DNA of 64,000 nt from Pilasporangium apinafurcum (lineage: Eukaryota; Oomycota; Peronosporomycetes; Pythiales; Pythiaceae). The first letter of the stretch is position 1; every line of letters begins with the position of its first letter. The notes under the pieces were generated by a model. That model saw nothing but the letters and a program-made list of their open reading frames with translations, did no database searches and was not told where the DNA came from. Below are positions 48,229-60,599 of this stretch, in pieces. Position numbers and translations under genes: made by a program. The stretch is from contig BCKE01000013.1 of NCBI GenBank assembly GCA_001600495.1, positions 253,228 through 317,227 of the forward strand. Direction: 5' to 3'.

Positions 48229-51200
48229 TTATGTGAAGAGTGTTTGCCAAACTGAAGGCTTCACCCAGTTGTACTCATTGCTACGCACAGCCTACAAAAT
48301 ACAACGAGAACGCAAAAAATTGTCAGTAAGCCATGACAAAGTGAGGAAACCAAACAAGACTCTGCATATTACCTTTTCGGCTTGTTTCCGAAGTGTGTTT
48401 AGAATCACTCGATGTGATTCTGAAAGAGGTGGGAACTCTGGCTTCACTCCATTTGTTGATACGCGCATTTGTTGGTCCAAAATTTTCTTCTGGGCACGTT
48501 CAATGTCGAACAGTGTTTCGAAATATTTTAACTGCGTATATAGAGCGCTATCAGGGTATTCCATATTCACTGTCGCGCGGCAACCTGCAGATGAACAGAT
48601 ATTCCCGTTTCCACGCAACGATTGCTTTTGTGTACGCGTCTTGCATGTCACATCAGAGCACACAACCCAGGCCTCATAATATTTTTTGATGGACTCTCTT
48701 GTAGCCAAATGCAACCGATTGGAAAGTACGGCCTGTAAATCATCTCCAATATTCCCGTGAATGTCGTCCTTGTCATAACCCCAAAAGTCAGCATTGCAGC
48801 CAGGAGTCGAGCATGTGAGACCATTGACCAGGACACCACTTTCGCGTGTGCTATACACTCCAGGGAAAGGGCTCTTCAATTTGCATCGATTGCAAACAAG
48901 TTCGAGAGGAACACACTCTTTGAATCGGTCAGCATCATTTTGAAGAACACTTGGAATAGCATCAGCATTATCGTTCTCTTCCCCGAAATGATTTGCCGAA
49001 TAGGAGAATTTGGATGTATCCAATCCAAGGCAATGTGCTAACTGGGGGCTTGACGTTCCTTCAATATGTGCACACAAACGGTTCACAGGTGGATGAATCT
49101 GTGATTCTAAATACCATTCGACATCAATATTGAGTTGATTGCCGGATCGTTTAACTTCCTCGGGATGATATGCCTTTCTTCCGCTGCCTGGTTCCTCTTC
49201 TTTGCAGATTACATAGGCGATGTGAGAGCCAGCACCAATGGGTTTGCCCTGAGCACGAAGGGCTAGTGCAACTTGAACGTGATATTGCTTGGCACGATCT
49301 GGATACTGCTCGGGTTGCTTGTTCAAGCTTTTGGTGATGACGTATTGTTCGATGGGTTCTTTTCCAGATCGCATACGGTCTGCGACTTGTTCAAGATAGT
49401 CATGAATGCTTTCTACAACTTCATCACGTGATCTTCCCGACAAGATATAGTCTAAAATTTCATTGCCCACAGCCTTCGAGATCACACACCAATCGCGTCG
49501 TACCATATCAAGACCCTTAACTTCTTTCTCGAACACAGTATCACCATTGGGTCGCTCCTTTAAGACTAACGCAGCATATTTCTTTTTGTTCAAAAGCAAG
49601 ATTGTCTTGAAAATGTAATCGACTTCCAACTCCAAGAGTTTAAAGTGCTTGTTACATTGCACTTGAATCTCACGACCAATGCGTTTGGCATCCTCAAGTT
49701 TGTCAGTGCGAGAATCTACCATAATGGAATCGGTATCACCGTAGATAACATCGTAACCACATTCTTGCTCGGCAACTTCTCTCGCTCGTTGTAAAGTTTG
49801 TCGGCCTGTGGATGTAATCAGCGCTGCGATCGGTTTCGCGTAGAAACGTGAAAAGCGGAATCCCAAGCACCCGTACATAGAATTTGCAGTCAGCTTGATC
49901 GCTTTTTGACGAATATCGAGCATGTTCGCTCTCTCCATGTTACCTGCCTTTGTTTCCACTTTGAGCTGCTGCTTCACTTGTTTACGAGATTCGAGGAGAC
50001 GTTTAATCACACCAGGTAGAATACCTTCGTCGCATGAACTGCTTGGAAGGGGAGGAATTTCCGAATCCGCTGTCGTATCAGCATTATCGAGGTCGTGGTC
50101 CATGTCTTCGTCGTCCACAACGTCATCATTCTCAGGTTTCGGGACTGGTTTCGCTTTTTTCTTCTTGGCCGGGATGTTTTCTCGACTATCCGTCAACTGA
50201 CGTTCCACAGTCGTAAAGCAAATATTATATTCCTAAAGATGCAAATACAGAAACCACATCGTTATAATCATCACTTCCATGAAAACATATCTACAGTGAA
50301 ACACTTACTCGAATAATCGAAGGATACAAACTGTTGAAATCCAACAACACCACGAAGTTATCGTACAACCCCTTCTTTGGCGCAAACACCATACCACCAG
50401 CATACGAAGCTTCCCGCTTCTTGCTTGACTTTTCCGACTCGCTTTTAGTCTTGAACTTTTCAGGAACAATAAATTTGTTCTTTGATCGGTTGAACTCATG
50501 CAAAAGCAAATATTCAATACGTTCTGCACGCTTGTTAGCTTCCAATGTTTTTGTCCATTGATACCCACAAAGGTTTGCAAGTTGCTTTGATAGAGGAAGC
50601 ACTTCCAACTTGTGCATGAGCTGCAAGACAAACATAGCATCATCCAATGTATGACGAAGAAGCTTAACAAAATTACCAGCTCCACCATGCAGAATCTGCG
50701 GAATATCCGTCATTTCAACGTCAATACGTTGCTTCGATAAAAGTGTTTGAACTAAATGGGACAAGGAGTAGTTGTTTTGAGACGGTAGTAGCTCCTTCGA
50801 GGATACATATGTATCACAAAACAGCCGACCATTCACGACATCGTCCATCCGATATTCATTCCATCCTTCACCCATATTCATTGGATTCAATCGTCCACGA
50901 CGAAGTCGTGTCAACTTGGACCACAGACCGCCCAAACGAAAATTATCAATGCGAGAGATGAGCAGATCCAACGCGTATTTGTGCAGATTATGACCGACAA
51001 TAACATCCGGATCTTCGCGTTGAACTCGAGTAAGAAAATAGCTGAGCATTGCACGTTCGTTAAACTCAATCTTCAATCGATCACTGTGAATGACTCTGGA
51101 TCCGTCAGGATTTCTCATCCCAAAGCGTTCATCAGCTTGAACAGCGTTCATATAGGCGCTTGGGAAACCCATATTCTCATCCAACGGACGAATCGTGGTA

Positions 51201-53230
51201 AAATGCGAAATTTTATGAGGAAAATTTTTTCCCTTTCCGGCGCCGTCCGAACTCACTCCACTTTCTGTAATCGTTGAAAGCGCGACTACCTCGTGTTTAC
51301 CAGAGTTGGGGTTACAGAACGTCTTAAGACTGAGACTCATGATTGTCAATGGTGGTGCAGCAAGGCCACTGCCAGTCAACGTACTGATGTTTTTCGGATC
51401 GAATGTTTCGTATTCCAGATGACAAAAACTCACGTTCTCATTTGATTTTCGGACGTTTTTGATCTCGATCCATCCAGGTCCAAGCAGCTTGCGTTTTAAG
51501 AGAAAGTTTTCCAATGGGCGTGTGAATCCACCACAGATGCGAGTAAAGGTTTTCCCACCTCGAGAGCAATAATCTGTTGGTGGTGACGGGTACTTGGCCA
51601 GATACTTGACTTTCAAATACAGATTTTTTCCTCGAGGAATATCTGCCTCTTCGAAAGCGTAATTGCGTTCTACCAATTTTGTCCGGAAACTCTCTTGATC
51701 GCGTTTATTCGTGATGCAGGATGGTACTAAAACATTATGAATCTCTTCATGCATTTGCATCCACGCTTGCTGTTGGTCTTGCTGACTTAATTCTTTCAGA
51801 TTGGTTCCCTTAGGAACAAGGTACATGTATCGTTGCAGGTTGTTCACCACCACACAGCAGCTTTTGTACGTTGGTGATCCATTTTCGCCGGAACCATTGG
51901 AAGTTTTCATTTTGCCGATCAAATAGATCTTACCAGGACGATCACGAACTTCCACAGCATCCATCCAGTACAGTTGAATCGAGTCAGCAGAAGCCAATGA
52001 TTCTGGTTCAACTTCAGGATCATCTGTCATAGCCTCTGCTTTCGAATCACCACCTCCAGCTTGCCACCACTCTGCTACTTCGTTCGATGGCACATCACTC
52101 ATCATCATTGTCTGTTCCGGCATTTTTGGCTCTTCTTTTTCCAATGTAAGACCAGCCAATGCACGAGCCGTCGGTTCTGTAGTCTGTAGTCGAGTTTCTC
52201 GAGCCTTGCGTAGTAGAAGTTCTCTCTTATTGAGCACTGGTTGAGGAGCCTCTCTTTCGTCATCACTCGCACGATCATGCTTTGCACTGACACCGTTCTC
52301 GGAAACTTTGACTTCGGGTGCAGCCATATCTTCGTCTTCTTCCATCGCTTCATCCGTAGCATCATGTTCGAATGAGTTGTCGTTGTATGTGTCTTCCATT
52401 TCAATGCTATCCTCCTCCTGCTGCTGACTGTCAAGAGATGTTTGGGATGTTCTGTTGGAGACGCTGGTACCAATTGATGATGAAACGAGTCGTGGAGCAC
52501 TCAAACTGGCGGAATTTGATGAGGATCCCGTTAAAAAAGGCACAGGACGAGCGTACATCTGCCTCGACTGAGTCGGATTACTCGTCAAATCATCAAGCAT
52601 ACTATCCAAATCAATATCTATGCAGTAGTAACATACCAGGCGCATTAGCAATCATATTGCAAAAATGTAACAATGCAAAACCTTACCTCGCTTCACATTT
52701 GCTTTCGCATTCCTCGATCCAGGACCGCTAGTGCTTTTTTTTTGCGTTGCTGAGGCCGAGAAAAACATGTTGGTGATCTTTTGGTCACTGCCATTACCGA
52801 GCTTGGCGCGCTGCATCTTCTTTGCACGACGGACATATGCGGTCGATAGTGCACCGGCACTACGTTTTTTGGCGCCGTTAGGTGTCGATCTATCGTCATC
52901 ATCATCATCACCATTCCCATGGTGAGTGGTTTCTGGGTCCGATTCAAAAAATTGTTCTTCACCATCGTCATAATATCCCATCTCGCCATCATCGTTTTCG
53001 ACAAAGGGTAACCCCTGTCGGCGCTGACGTACGAGCTCTTCATATTCAGTCTCGGTTACGGTCTTGTATACGCTCTCTTCGATCGGTTTGTACTGCGCGA
53101 TGCGGGAACTGCGCTCATCAATGGTCGACGGTTGCAACCCACCGCCCTCACGCAAACGACGAATCTCCTCGAGCGCATTCTTGCGGTTGCTGCTGCTACT
53201 GCTGCCACTCGCCGCACGACGGGAACTCAT
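48229..53230 (-). CDS. POLA1: DNA polymerase alpha catalytic subunit
   Basis: Exons 52687-53230, 50309-52617, 48373-50232 and 48229-48291 give 1,591 residues. It elongates RNA primers made by primase at replication origins and lagging strands, in the nucleus. Seen: the acidic N-terminus with RRLREGG; the polymerase motif A [20 protein letters not shown], rebuilt exactly across intron 2; motif B KLTANSMYGCLGF (about 1063); motif C YGDTDS (about 1112); and two C-terminal Cys clusters (CNRCKLKSPF ... CSTPGC and CSDVTC ... CSSAGC) that bind zinc and the B subunit. The last exon is only 63 bases and encodes AVRSNEYNWVKPSVWQTLFT; without it the frame would end in intron sequence. The exonuclease-like region is present (VGHNLHKYALDLL) but, as in the family, not expected to be active. 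The start ATG at 53230 precedes a Ser/Arg-rich leader typical of the family. Confidence 0.96.
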
Positions 53231-53333
53231 GACCACGTTTCTCCCGCTTCCTTTTGCTCTTTTTCTCTCTCTCTGAGCGTAATGAGGCGAATGAGCTTCG
53301 TGCACCAATTGCGGAATGAGCCAAGAAAAATGT

Positions 53334-53368
53334 GGCGCCAAAAAAAGGAAATGCGTGCCCGCCAAAAA
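53334..53368. promoter_or_regulatory. Two E2F-like sites upstream of the DNA polymerase alpha gene
   Basis: On the minus strand TTTTGGCGCC (within 53334-53344) and TTTTTGGCGGG (53358-53368) match the E2F consensus TTTSSCGC. They lie 104-138 bases before the polymerase start codon, in the 312-base region shared with the first E2 gene. E2F control of replication genes is established in animals and plants. Function here is inferred. Confidence 0.55.
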
Positions 53369-53542
53369 CATAACAGCAACACAAGCATAAACGGCAATGA
53401 TGAGGTTTTTTTAAAATATTTTTTTAAATTAGCCAATCATAAATTGAAAAATAAAATTTTTAACCAATCATACGCTAATTGATGAGTGTTTGATAGAAGC
53501 ATCAAGCTCAAGAGAGAGCATCAGTAAATAGGCAAGGGAATC

Positions 53543-54233
53543 ATGGCGTCGGCGATGGCGACAAAGCGGCTGCGGAAGGAGTATTTGACGCTACAAAAGA
53601 AACCCGTAGAGAATATACGTGCGGCGCCGTTGGAAAAGAATATCTTGGAATGGCATTACGTGATCCAGGGTACGGAAGGAACGCCGTATGAAGGAGGATA
53701 CTACCATGGCAAGCTCAAGTTCCCACCTGAGTACCCAATGAAACCACCGTCGGTGCTGATGATCACACCGAATGGCCGCTTCGAAGTGAATAGACGTATC
53801 TGTTTGAGTATGTCGGATTTCCACCCGGAGACCTGGAATCCGTTGTGGGCAGTCGGATCCATTCTGACAGGTCTCTACTCCTTTATGGTTAGCGCATGAT
53901 TAAGTTCATTGATGCTTTGCTAAAGTTAAGCACTGTCTGACACCTATGTGCGAAATGGCTTTAGCTAGAGAATCATGTTACGACAGGAAGTATCGAAACA
54001 ACTGACGAAGAGGTACGGCTTCCTTCCTTCGATTCTATTCTTTACATCATTAAATGGATGGCTTTCAATTCGCTGATTATATCTTTTCTGGTGATTAGAA
54101 ACGTGCATTTGCGGCAGAATCTCTCGCGTTCAACTGCAAAGACAAGGACTTTAAGACCTTATTCCCTGATCTCGTCGAAATGCAGGCGTTATCGCTGCAA
54201 ATGGCGGATACGAAAATCGCAGCAACAGATTGA
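53543..54233 (+). CDS. Ubc6/UBE2J2-like ubiquitin-conjugating enzyme without a visible tail anchor
   Basis: Exons 53543-53887, 53965-54012 and 54099-54233 give 175 residues. The UBC fold is complete: [52 protein letters not shown] and the active-site Cys in [17 protein letters not shown]. The UBE2J-type loop [20 protein letters not shown] and the helix [19 protein letters not shown] follow. Family role: E2 of ER-associated degradation. Members normally end in a C-terminal membrane anchor; this one stops right after the last helix at AATD. The paralogue next door keeps the anchor. This copy may therefore be cytosolic, unless a further 3' exon was missed, though the stop follows the last conserved helix directly. 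Introns fall at the same three positions as in the paralogue. Confidence 0.88.
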
Positions 54234-54484
54234 GTAGCTACTGTGGCTGGCCTTTGTGAGAACGTTGGTGTCTAAGCAATGTGTACCACACTATTTTTAC
54301 TTTTTGTCAATTTTTGTGTTTCAGTACACTATGGTGTTCCCCCCACTTCCATGTTGCGAGTGGCTCATCAAAAACGACAAAAAAGCATTAGGTCGGCGAT
54401 ATTTTCTTCAGTTTTCTCTTAAGCTCATTTGCAGGAGACGACGACACACGTAGACGTAGCAACTTTACGTATCACCCATTATCT

Positions 54485-54506
54485 CTCATTGACTCACTTT
54501 TTCTCT
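54485..54506 (+). promoter_or_regulatory. Oomycete-type initiator-like element
   Basis: CTCATTGACTCACTTTTTCT lies 16-37 bases before the second E2 start codon. It resembles the oomycete core promoter (Inr TCAYTY-type followed by CAWTTT-type sequence). The match is by eye, so the assignment is moderate. Confidence 0.4.
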
Positions 54507-54521
54507 GGAAATACACACACG

Positions 54522-55374
54522 ATGGCGTCGGTAATGGCAACGAAGCGGCTACGGAAGGAGTATTTGGCACTGCAACGCAAACCCGTGGAAAACATTGAAG
54601 CGGTGCCGCTAGATTCCAACATTCTGGAATGGCATTACGTGATCAGTGGCACTGAGGGCACACCTTACGAGGGCGGGTACTACCACGGTATACTGCGGTT
54701 TCCCCCAGAATATCCAATGAAACCCCCTGCGGTGCTCATGACCACGCCGAATGGCCGGTTCAAGACCAATCAGCGGCTCTGTCTTAGCATGTCGGACTTT
54801 CATCCAGAGACATGGAATCCGATGTGGTCGGTCAGCTCCATCCTCACAGGCTTATATTCATTTATGGTAGGTAGTATGCTGCATGGAAAGTTCAAGCGAT
54901 GGGACTCTGTTGTACTCACGATCTTGCATTCGCCAACACAGTTAGAAAACCAACCGACCTTGGGAAGTATCAACACTACAGATGTACAAGTAATATCTGT
55001 TTCTCCTGATCTTTTAAGTGATACTGACCACTTCGGCTAATGTCATAACGCTGTTTATACATGGTTTTGCATTTACGTAGAAGCGGAAGTACGCAGCGAC
55101 GTCGCTAGAAACCAACTGCGGCAATCCGACATTTCGTAAATTATTTCCAGAGCTGGTGGAGCTGCAACAGAAACGAGAGGAAGAGCAGCGGATGAATGCA
55201 CCATCGACTGGAACGCTTTCCTCAACAAATTCGTCGTCGTCTACTGGTGGATCAGGCGCAGCTAATGGGGCGTCGTCAATAGAAAAGAGCATCTTTGAAG
55301 ACTGGACAACATCAGTCTCAGTCGCCGCAGGTGCCTTTGTATTTGCGATACTCCTGCTGTACTGGTTTTCCTGA
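54522..55374 (+). CDS. Ubc6/UBE2J2-like tail-anchored ubiquitin-conjugating enzyme
   Basis: Exons 54522-54866, 54942-54989 and 55081-55374 give 228 residues. The E2 core parallels the upstream copy: [40 protein letters not shown], active-site Cys in [17 protein letters not shown], and [16 protein letters not shown]. The C-terminal 100 residues add a Gln/Glu-rich helix, a Ser/Gly linker and a terminal hydrophobic segment [18 protein letters not shown], a classic tail anchor. Family role: ER membrane E2 that ubiquitinates misfolded proteins for degradation. The neighbour upstream is a tandem duplicate with identical exon layout. The unspliced frame runs through intron 1, so spliced transcripts are needed for the full product. 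Confidence 0.92.
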
Positions 55375-55580
55375 TATGTCTGGCGGGATTTTACAGCATT
55401 GCTCGTGGTAAAGATGACATATGGGACGCATCAAATAATGTGCACAAGCTGGGTAGGAGCTCAAACCAATAAAAATACGTAGAGACGAAAAACAAATCAT
55501 GCTTCATTCCATGCTGAAATTGCCTATTTCATCATATGCGTATTTTACTATTTACTATAGCGTCGTCTATCAGTCAAACA

Positions 55581-58500
55581 TTACTTCGTGTGCGCATTTT
55601 CATCGAGTGGTGGTACAAATGTTGGCGGCGAGAACGGATCAATTGATGCATGTTGGTCCAAAGAAATCAATTCTGTAGATGGCCAAGCCATTTCCAGCAG
55701 GTGAAAGATCTGATGACTGACAGTACGCATCTGACGAGCTAGTTCGACAAATCTGGATGCCTTTTCGTTCATTTCGCGATCTAGAACACCCACTGATTGA
55801 GCCTGTGGGGTAGCTGAAGCATTTGACCATCGAACACCACGTGCTTTCGTTTCGAGCAAAGTGTGACTCATGTGCGATATTGTTGCTTGGTCTTGCTGAT
55901 GAACATTCAGTACATGTTGGTTGACATTCCAAAGTTCATAGAGCGACCGCTGCTGTAATAAATGTATAATCATGCAACCTGCAAATTGTACTCCATCACC
56001 GAACTGATCTCGAATAGATACACTACCGTCACGTGCGTCACAACTAAGAAACTCGAGTGCACACCAGACATGATAGAAGCTAGACGAGTTGGGCATCTTG
56101 TCTGGGGTAGACATGGGATCTGCATGCCATTCGTCAGCAAACCCACAAGTGTGGAGCATCGAATGGATCCTCTCAAGCGCGCAGCGAAAAACTGTCCGTT
56201 GCTGGTGGGTCTTATTCATCTCTTGATCATCATTACTTGACTCATTGCTTTCTGTTCCATCTTTGTTGTGCTTACGCAACATGGACTGGGAAGACTATTA
56301 TATCATTCATTCAACACGACTTTTCAATAAACACTCAAGTCACCTGGATCCGAAATAAAAATGTTGTGACTCACAATGACATCGCTTAGAAGTAACAAGA
56401 AGATGAGTGCGTTTCCAACTTCTCGGAAACAGTGAAATACGTGCTGCTCTAGCTCCTGGGAGTCAAATAAATGTTTGAACTTGCCGTTAAAATATCCGTA
56501 GCATCCTGTAGTACACCATGCCGTGAAAAAGGAGCAATAGTGATGGTATTGCTGGTTATTAGCAAAAATTCCATACCTTCACAGCGGTACATAAATCTGG
56601 GAAGACGGAAAGGAGGGATGGCAGCTCCTAACGCTGAGATGCACAGATCAAGAATATCACGAATCTGTACATTCAGTTGGATAGTTAGCAGGCATAGATG
56701 GCTGCACTCGAAAAATTAACGTGCCTTGGACATGATAAACTCAATGCACTCGTTTGCGACGTCTAGTGTTTGCCGAAATGGGAGTAACCTGGTCAATGCC
56801 TCGACATGAAGGAGCCTAAATCGACATACCAAAATGATGGATTGAGGCTGTGACTTAAGGCGATTCATCGCATTATCCATACCCAAAAAAGTCACAGTGA
56901 GCACGCCTCAACCCTTTGTGGGTCCAATAGTACGGAGTTTCAGTACCAAAAAGCTTGCTTTTCGTCTTGAAATCGGATGCATGCGGAGCCGTAGAAAGCT
57001 CATGATTGTGCATATCACTGCTTGAATCAAATGTCGAGACGCACAATTGGGCTGGCGTTGCAGTTTTGACAAAACGTTGTGATGTGAAATTGTAACTGAA
57101 CCCTTGACATAAACTTTCAAGAATGCAGCAATTCACACGTTGTTGTACGCGAGTTCTTTCAGGGATAGATGAGGGTACGGAGATGCTAATGTCTTTCATG
57201 ATATCACGTTTGATATCATCAAATTCATCCAAAGCAAGCAACGCTGCCACATTCTGATGGGTTTTACACAGCACATCGAGTAGGTCCTTGGCTGCTGTAA
57301 AATTAGTTGCATCATTGGATTCAAATGTATACAGCCAATTTTCGAGATCGAGATGCAGCAGCTGATGTACATGTTGATGTATAATAGCCTTTAGGTCGTA
57401 TGATTGGCCCAATAACTCGATATGCTCTTGACGAAGAATCAATTTGTAAATGGATTCTTCGTCTGTTAGCATCGGCCGCCTTTGCTTATCAAGTTTGTCG
57501 TTTTTTGTCTTCGGTTGATCACCTGGTCGTTGCCCATCCAAACGGACCCTTTTACTTGCTGACATAGTGGCAGTATTCTTGTAATAAGAGTATGCACTCT
57601 CGCTCAGAAGACATACAAACTGGTCAAAACACAGCTTAGCTTCTGCTTCTGTTTCGTCGTACAAATGCTGCTTTTTCAAAGTATGCACGGAGTACCGTCC
57701 TGCATCATTATACATATCCAATATGGCGAGCGCAGGTGCAACACTCAATTTTGAGCATTTCCCAAGACATTGCTCCATTAGCAGCCATAAAAGTGAGGTC
57801 CCTGTGGGAAACTGGACTACTTTCCCAATCTCCAGATATGATTCGCGGAACCATACCAATGAAAAATCGGCTAGTTTTGTGAGGGTATCTTCAAGTTTTA
57901 GTAAAGCAATGTAAGCTCCCGCTTCACGATAAAATTGTGCCAATAGCTCAACATCTGAACTAAACTTACAGTGAACAAAATAAATACCACATTTGAACAG
58001 TGGTAAGCGTCTACCTTGTTTCATAAAGCCAATACAGACGCAATATACATACCTTTCAAGGTCTTTTTTGAATGAAAAAAGGCCTGCAGAACTTGACTGC
58101 TTTGCATTGAGATTACCCATTGATCGCTTTTCATATGTTGCATTTATTACCGTTCGCAGTATAAGTAGTGATGTTCGTGAAGGTTTACATAATCGATCAT
58201 TTAGCTCAGTCAACTTTCGTTCCTTTCGTTTCTTCTTGTAATCATCCACAAGTCGATCAGTGTCAATCCAATCTCCACACTAAATCATCAAGTGAAAAGA
58301 GTTTTAGCTCGTGATTCTAAAATGCCAACAGACGTCCTTACCATCAGACGAAGGTCATGGAGCATTTTCGCGCAAACTAATTTGCGCTTATCAGCTCTGT
58401 GCAATATTGGAAGAAGCGTATGCTGAGTAAAAACTTGGATTCGATGGTATATGTGCCGGGAGATGCATAACCTTAGCAAGGTTTGGTTCTGGCGCATAAC

Positions 58501-60361
58501 TTGCACAATCGACTTCACAACGTAAATGACATCAATCACAGCTCTCCACTCTTGTCTCGAGTAGTTATACTTTGTGACGCGCTCGTATTCCAAATACGGA
58601 CTTGTCATCACACCATCCATCTGTCGGAGCCAGTCGTTCGATTTTGGGCTCTTGAAATTGTCATACATCACGTTTTTTGTTTTACTATATCTCATAGATG
58701 AGCAACCAAAGAATTAACAGCTGCCTACCTGGTACTTCATCGAGATGAACAGTTGAAAACTACACTTCCAACTGCATAAATGCTGGATTCCTTCCACCAC
58801 GATTTCGTAAAGTACGCCATTCTCATATAAACTGTTCATTATCTTCGACTGAGACATAGTTGACATGAAGTTAAAGAAGTCACATTAGCAGTCCTCGCTC
58901 GTGTTGGATATTACCTGGTTTATAGCGTGTATTAATCGGGGTAAATATTCCTCACACGTGTTTTTGATTGTAGCGGATACAGTCATCAAGTCTGAAGATG
59001 TATCAATCCGTTTAAAAGGTGGATTCGCTCCACTGTCGGTCTTAGAAGCACCCGCCGCTGGAAATGGGTAAACAATAGCGAGACTCATTTCGGCATATAT
59101 TGGAACTACTGGATATTGATAGAGGAGCTTCGTTGCCTACCATAACCCATAATATGTAAGTATACATTGTTAGAGGAGTATTATGAAAAGACATGCCGAG
59201 TTGGATGAAACTCACCGACTCCATAACCTTCTTCTCAGCGCTACTAATATGAACTTTATTCGTTGCGATTCCTTCCTCCACGACGGCCAATAGGGATGGT
59301 ATTACGCGAATATACCGAAATCGATGGTTTGGATTCGTAAAAATGTCATTCTCGATATGTGCGATGCAATGTTTTACGAGCAAAAACGTCACTTGGTCAA
59401 ATCTTAACATCCACACACAATATCACGCTGCTAGGTTACAGACATAGTTTTCTCTTAGGGTGTCTAGGCATAATAATCATTGCAAACTCCTACCTCTTCA
59501 CATTTGTCAAATTATGACGGAGTGAATCCCAAATAGAGCCTTTACCAATAAATTCTTGGACTCGAGCAATGTCATTTTCCACCCTTTCAGGATTGGGAAT
59601 TTGATCCATTACGTGCGTAAATGCCCTACAAAAAAGTATATAACGAGCATATATAAACAGTAATTTCTTGCTTAAAGACAAAGGATAATTTTACCGTTTG
59701 AGTACCGAGAAGTCGTTTCGGAGACTGGTTCTTTTGTCATGTAAGTGACTCAGCTGCAACAAAACATCCATCATTTTTAGCAGTGCATCCATGAGGATAT
59801 CTGGAATTGCTCGTGTCGTGTTTTCATGGACGGTTATGCGCTGGATATTGTCACTCAGCTGCAACACCGTTTGAGCACAATACTCGATCAATTCTTTAAG
59901 TAGATCCATTTGAGGTTGGAGCACTTGGCAGCGAATACACAGCATCGCCAACAATTTATTGTCAGACGTTTTAAGCTCGTTTAATAAATAATGTGCTGAT
60001 TTAATCACTCACCTGTGAAAACTGCCAAATAATATTTCTTGCTCGTTGCTGGTTCTGCGTCCGATGCCAGTGGTGGAATCGCTCGGGCACAGCTCCTAGC
60101 ACAATAGATCTCCTTGACCAGCCGCTTACCCTCCTGGTATTTCTGCTGCAACTGACGAACGATTTTCATTTCATCTGCAAATATGAACCCAATGGCGCAT
60201 TCGTGCGCAAACTCTTCACGCTCAGGAGGAGGTGCAGTGGATAGCCGAATCGCATACACATCGTCGCATCCACCGCCTAGTTTTTGTAAACTATTAGCCT
60301 GCGAGCAGAACGCAGATGTAAATTCCTTCAGGACGTCTAGTGCCGAGCCATTCGCGTCCAT
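55581..60361 (-). CDS. CYFIP/Sra-1/PIR121, WAVE regulatory complex subunit
   Basis: Thirteen exons: 60013-60361, 59695-59923, 59494-59625, 59216-59402, 58915-59136, 58736-58848, 58342-58690, 58053-58279, 56883-57959, 56725-56815, 56577-56664, 56375-56505 and 55581-56285. They sum to 1,299 residues, close to the 1,253 of human CYFIP1. Matching segments in order: CARSCARAIPP, NDFSVLKRAFTHVMDQIPNP, YQYPVVPIYAEMSLAI, YERVTKYNYSRQEW, FSLVWFRESYLEI, ILDMYNDAGRYSVHTLKKQ, EAEAKLCFDQFV, SQRFVKTATP, FRLPRFMYRCEG, CFREVGNALIFLL and QFGDGVQFAGCMIIHLL. Family role: Rac1-binding subunit of the pentameric complex that controls Arp2/3 and branched actin. Two junctions are unusual: a GC donor at 56724 and a 45-base intron at 58691-58735. 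The start ATG follows an in-frame stop; an upstream non-coding exon is possible. Confidence 0.93.
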
Positions 60362-60599
60362 TGCGAAGCATCAGCTGAAATATGTAGCGCAAGGATGTGG
60401 TGATGCACACACGCACCTCTTCAAGATCACGGAAATCCTCCTTAAATAGATTTATTGTTGTGATCGTATTAGGAAGGTACAACGGTGCTTCAAAAAAAAA
60501 TCTTCAATCATTTATGTAAATAAAAAAAATCACAAGGCTTTTTTTGTAAGATAAATACTGGAATACACAGAGCAAAAGCAGGAATAAGACGAAGAAAGG

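Noticed and set aside
54867-55040. A longer, unspliced form of the second E2 ending in SDTDHFG
   Set aside because: The frame runs through intron 1 and past a good donor; splicing restores conserved UBE2J2 sequence and the tail anchor, exactly as in the paralogue.
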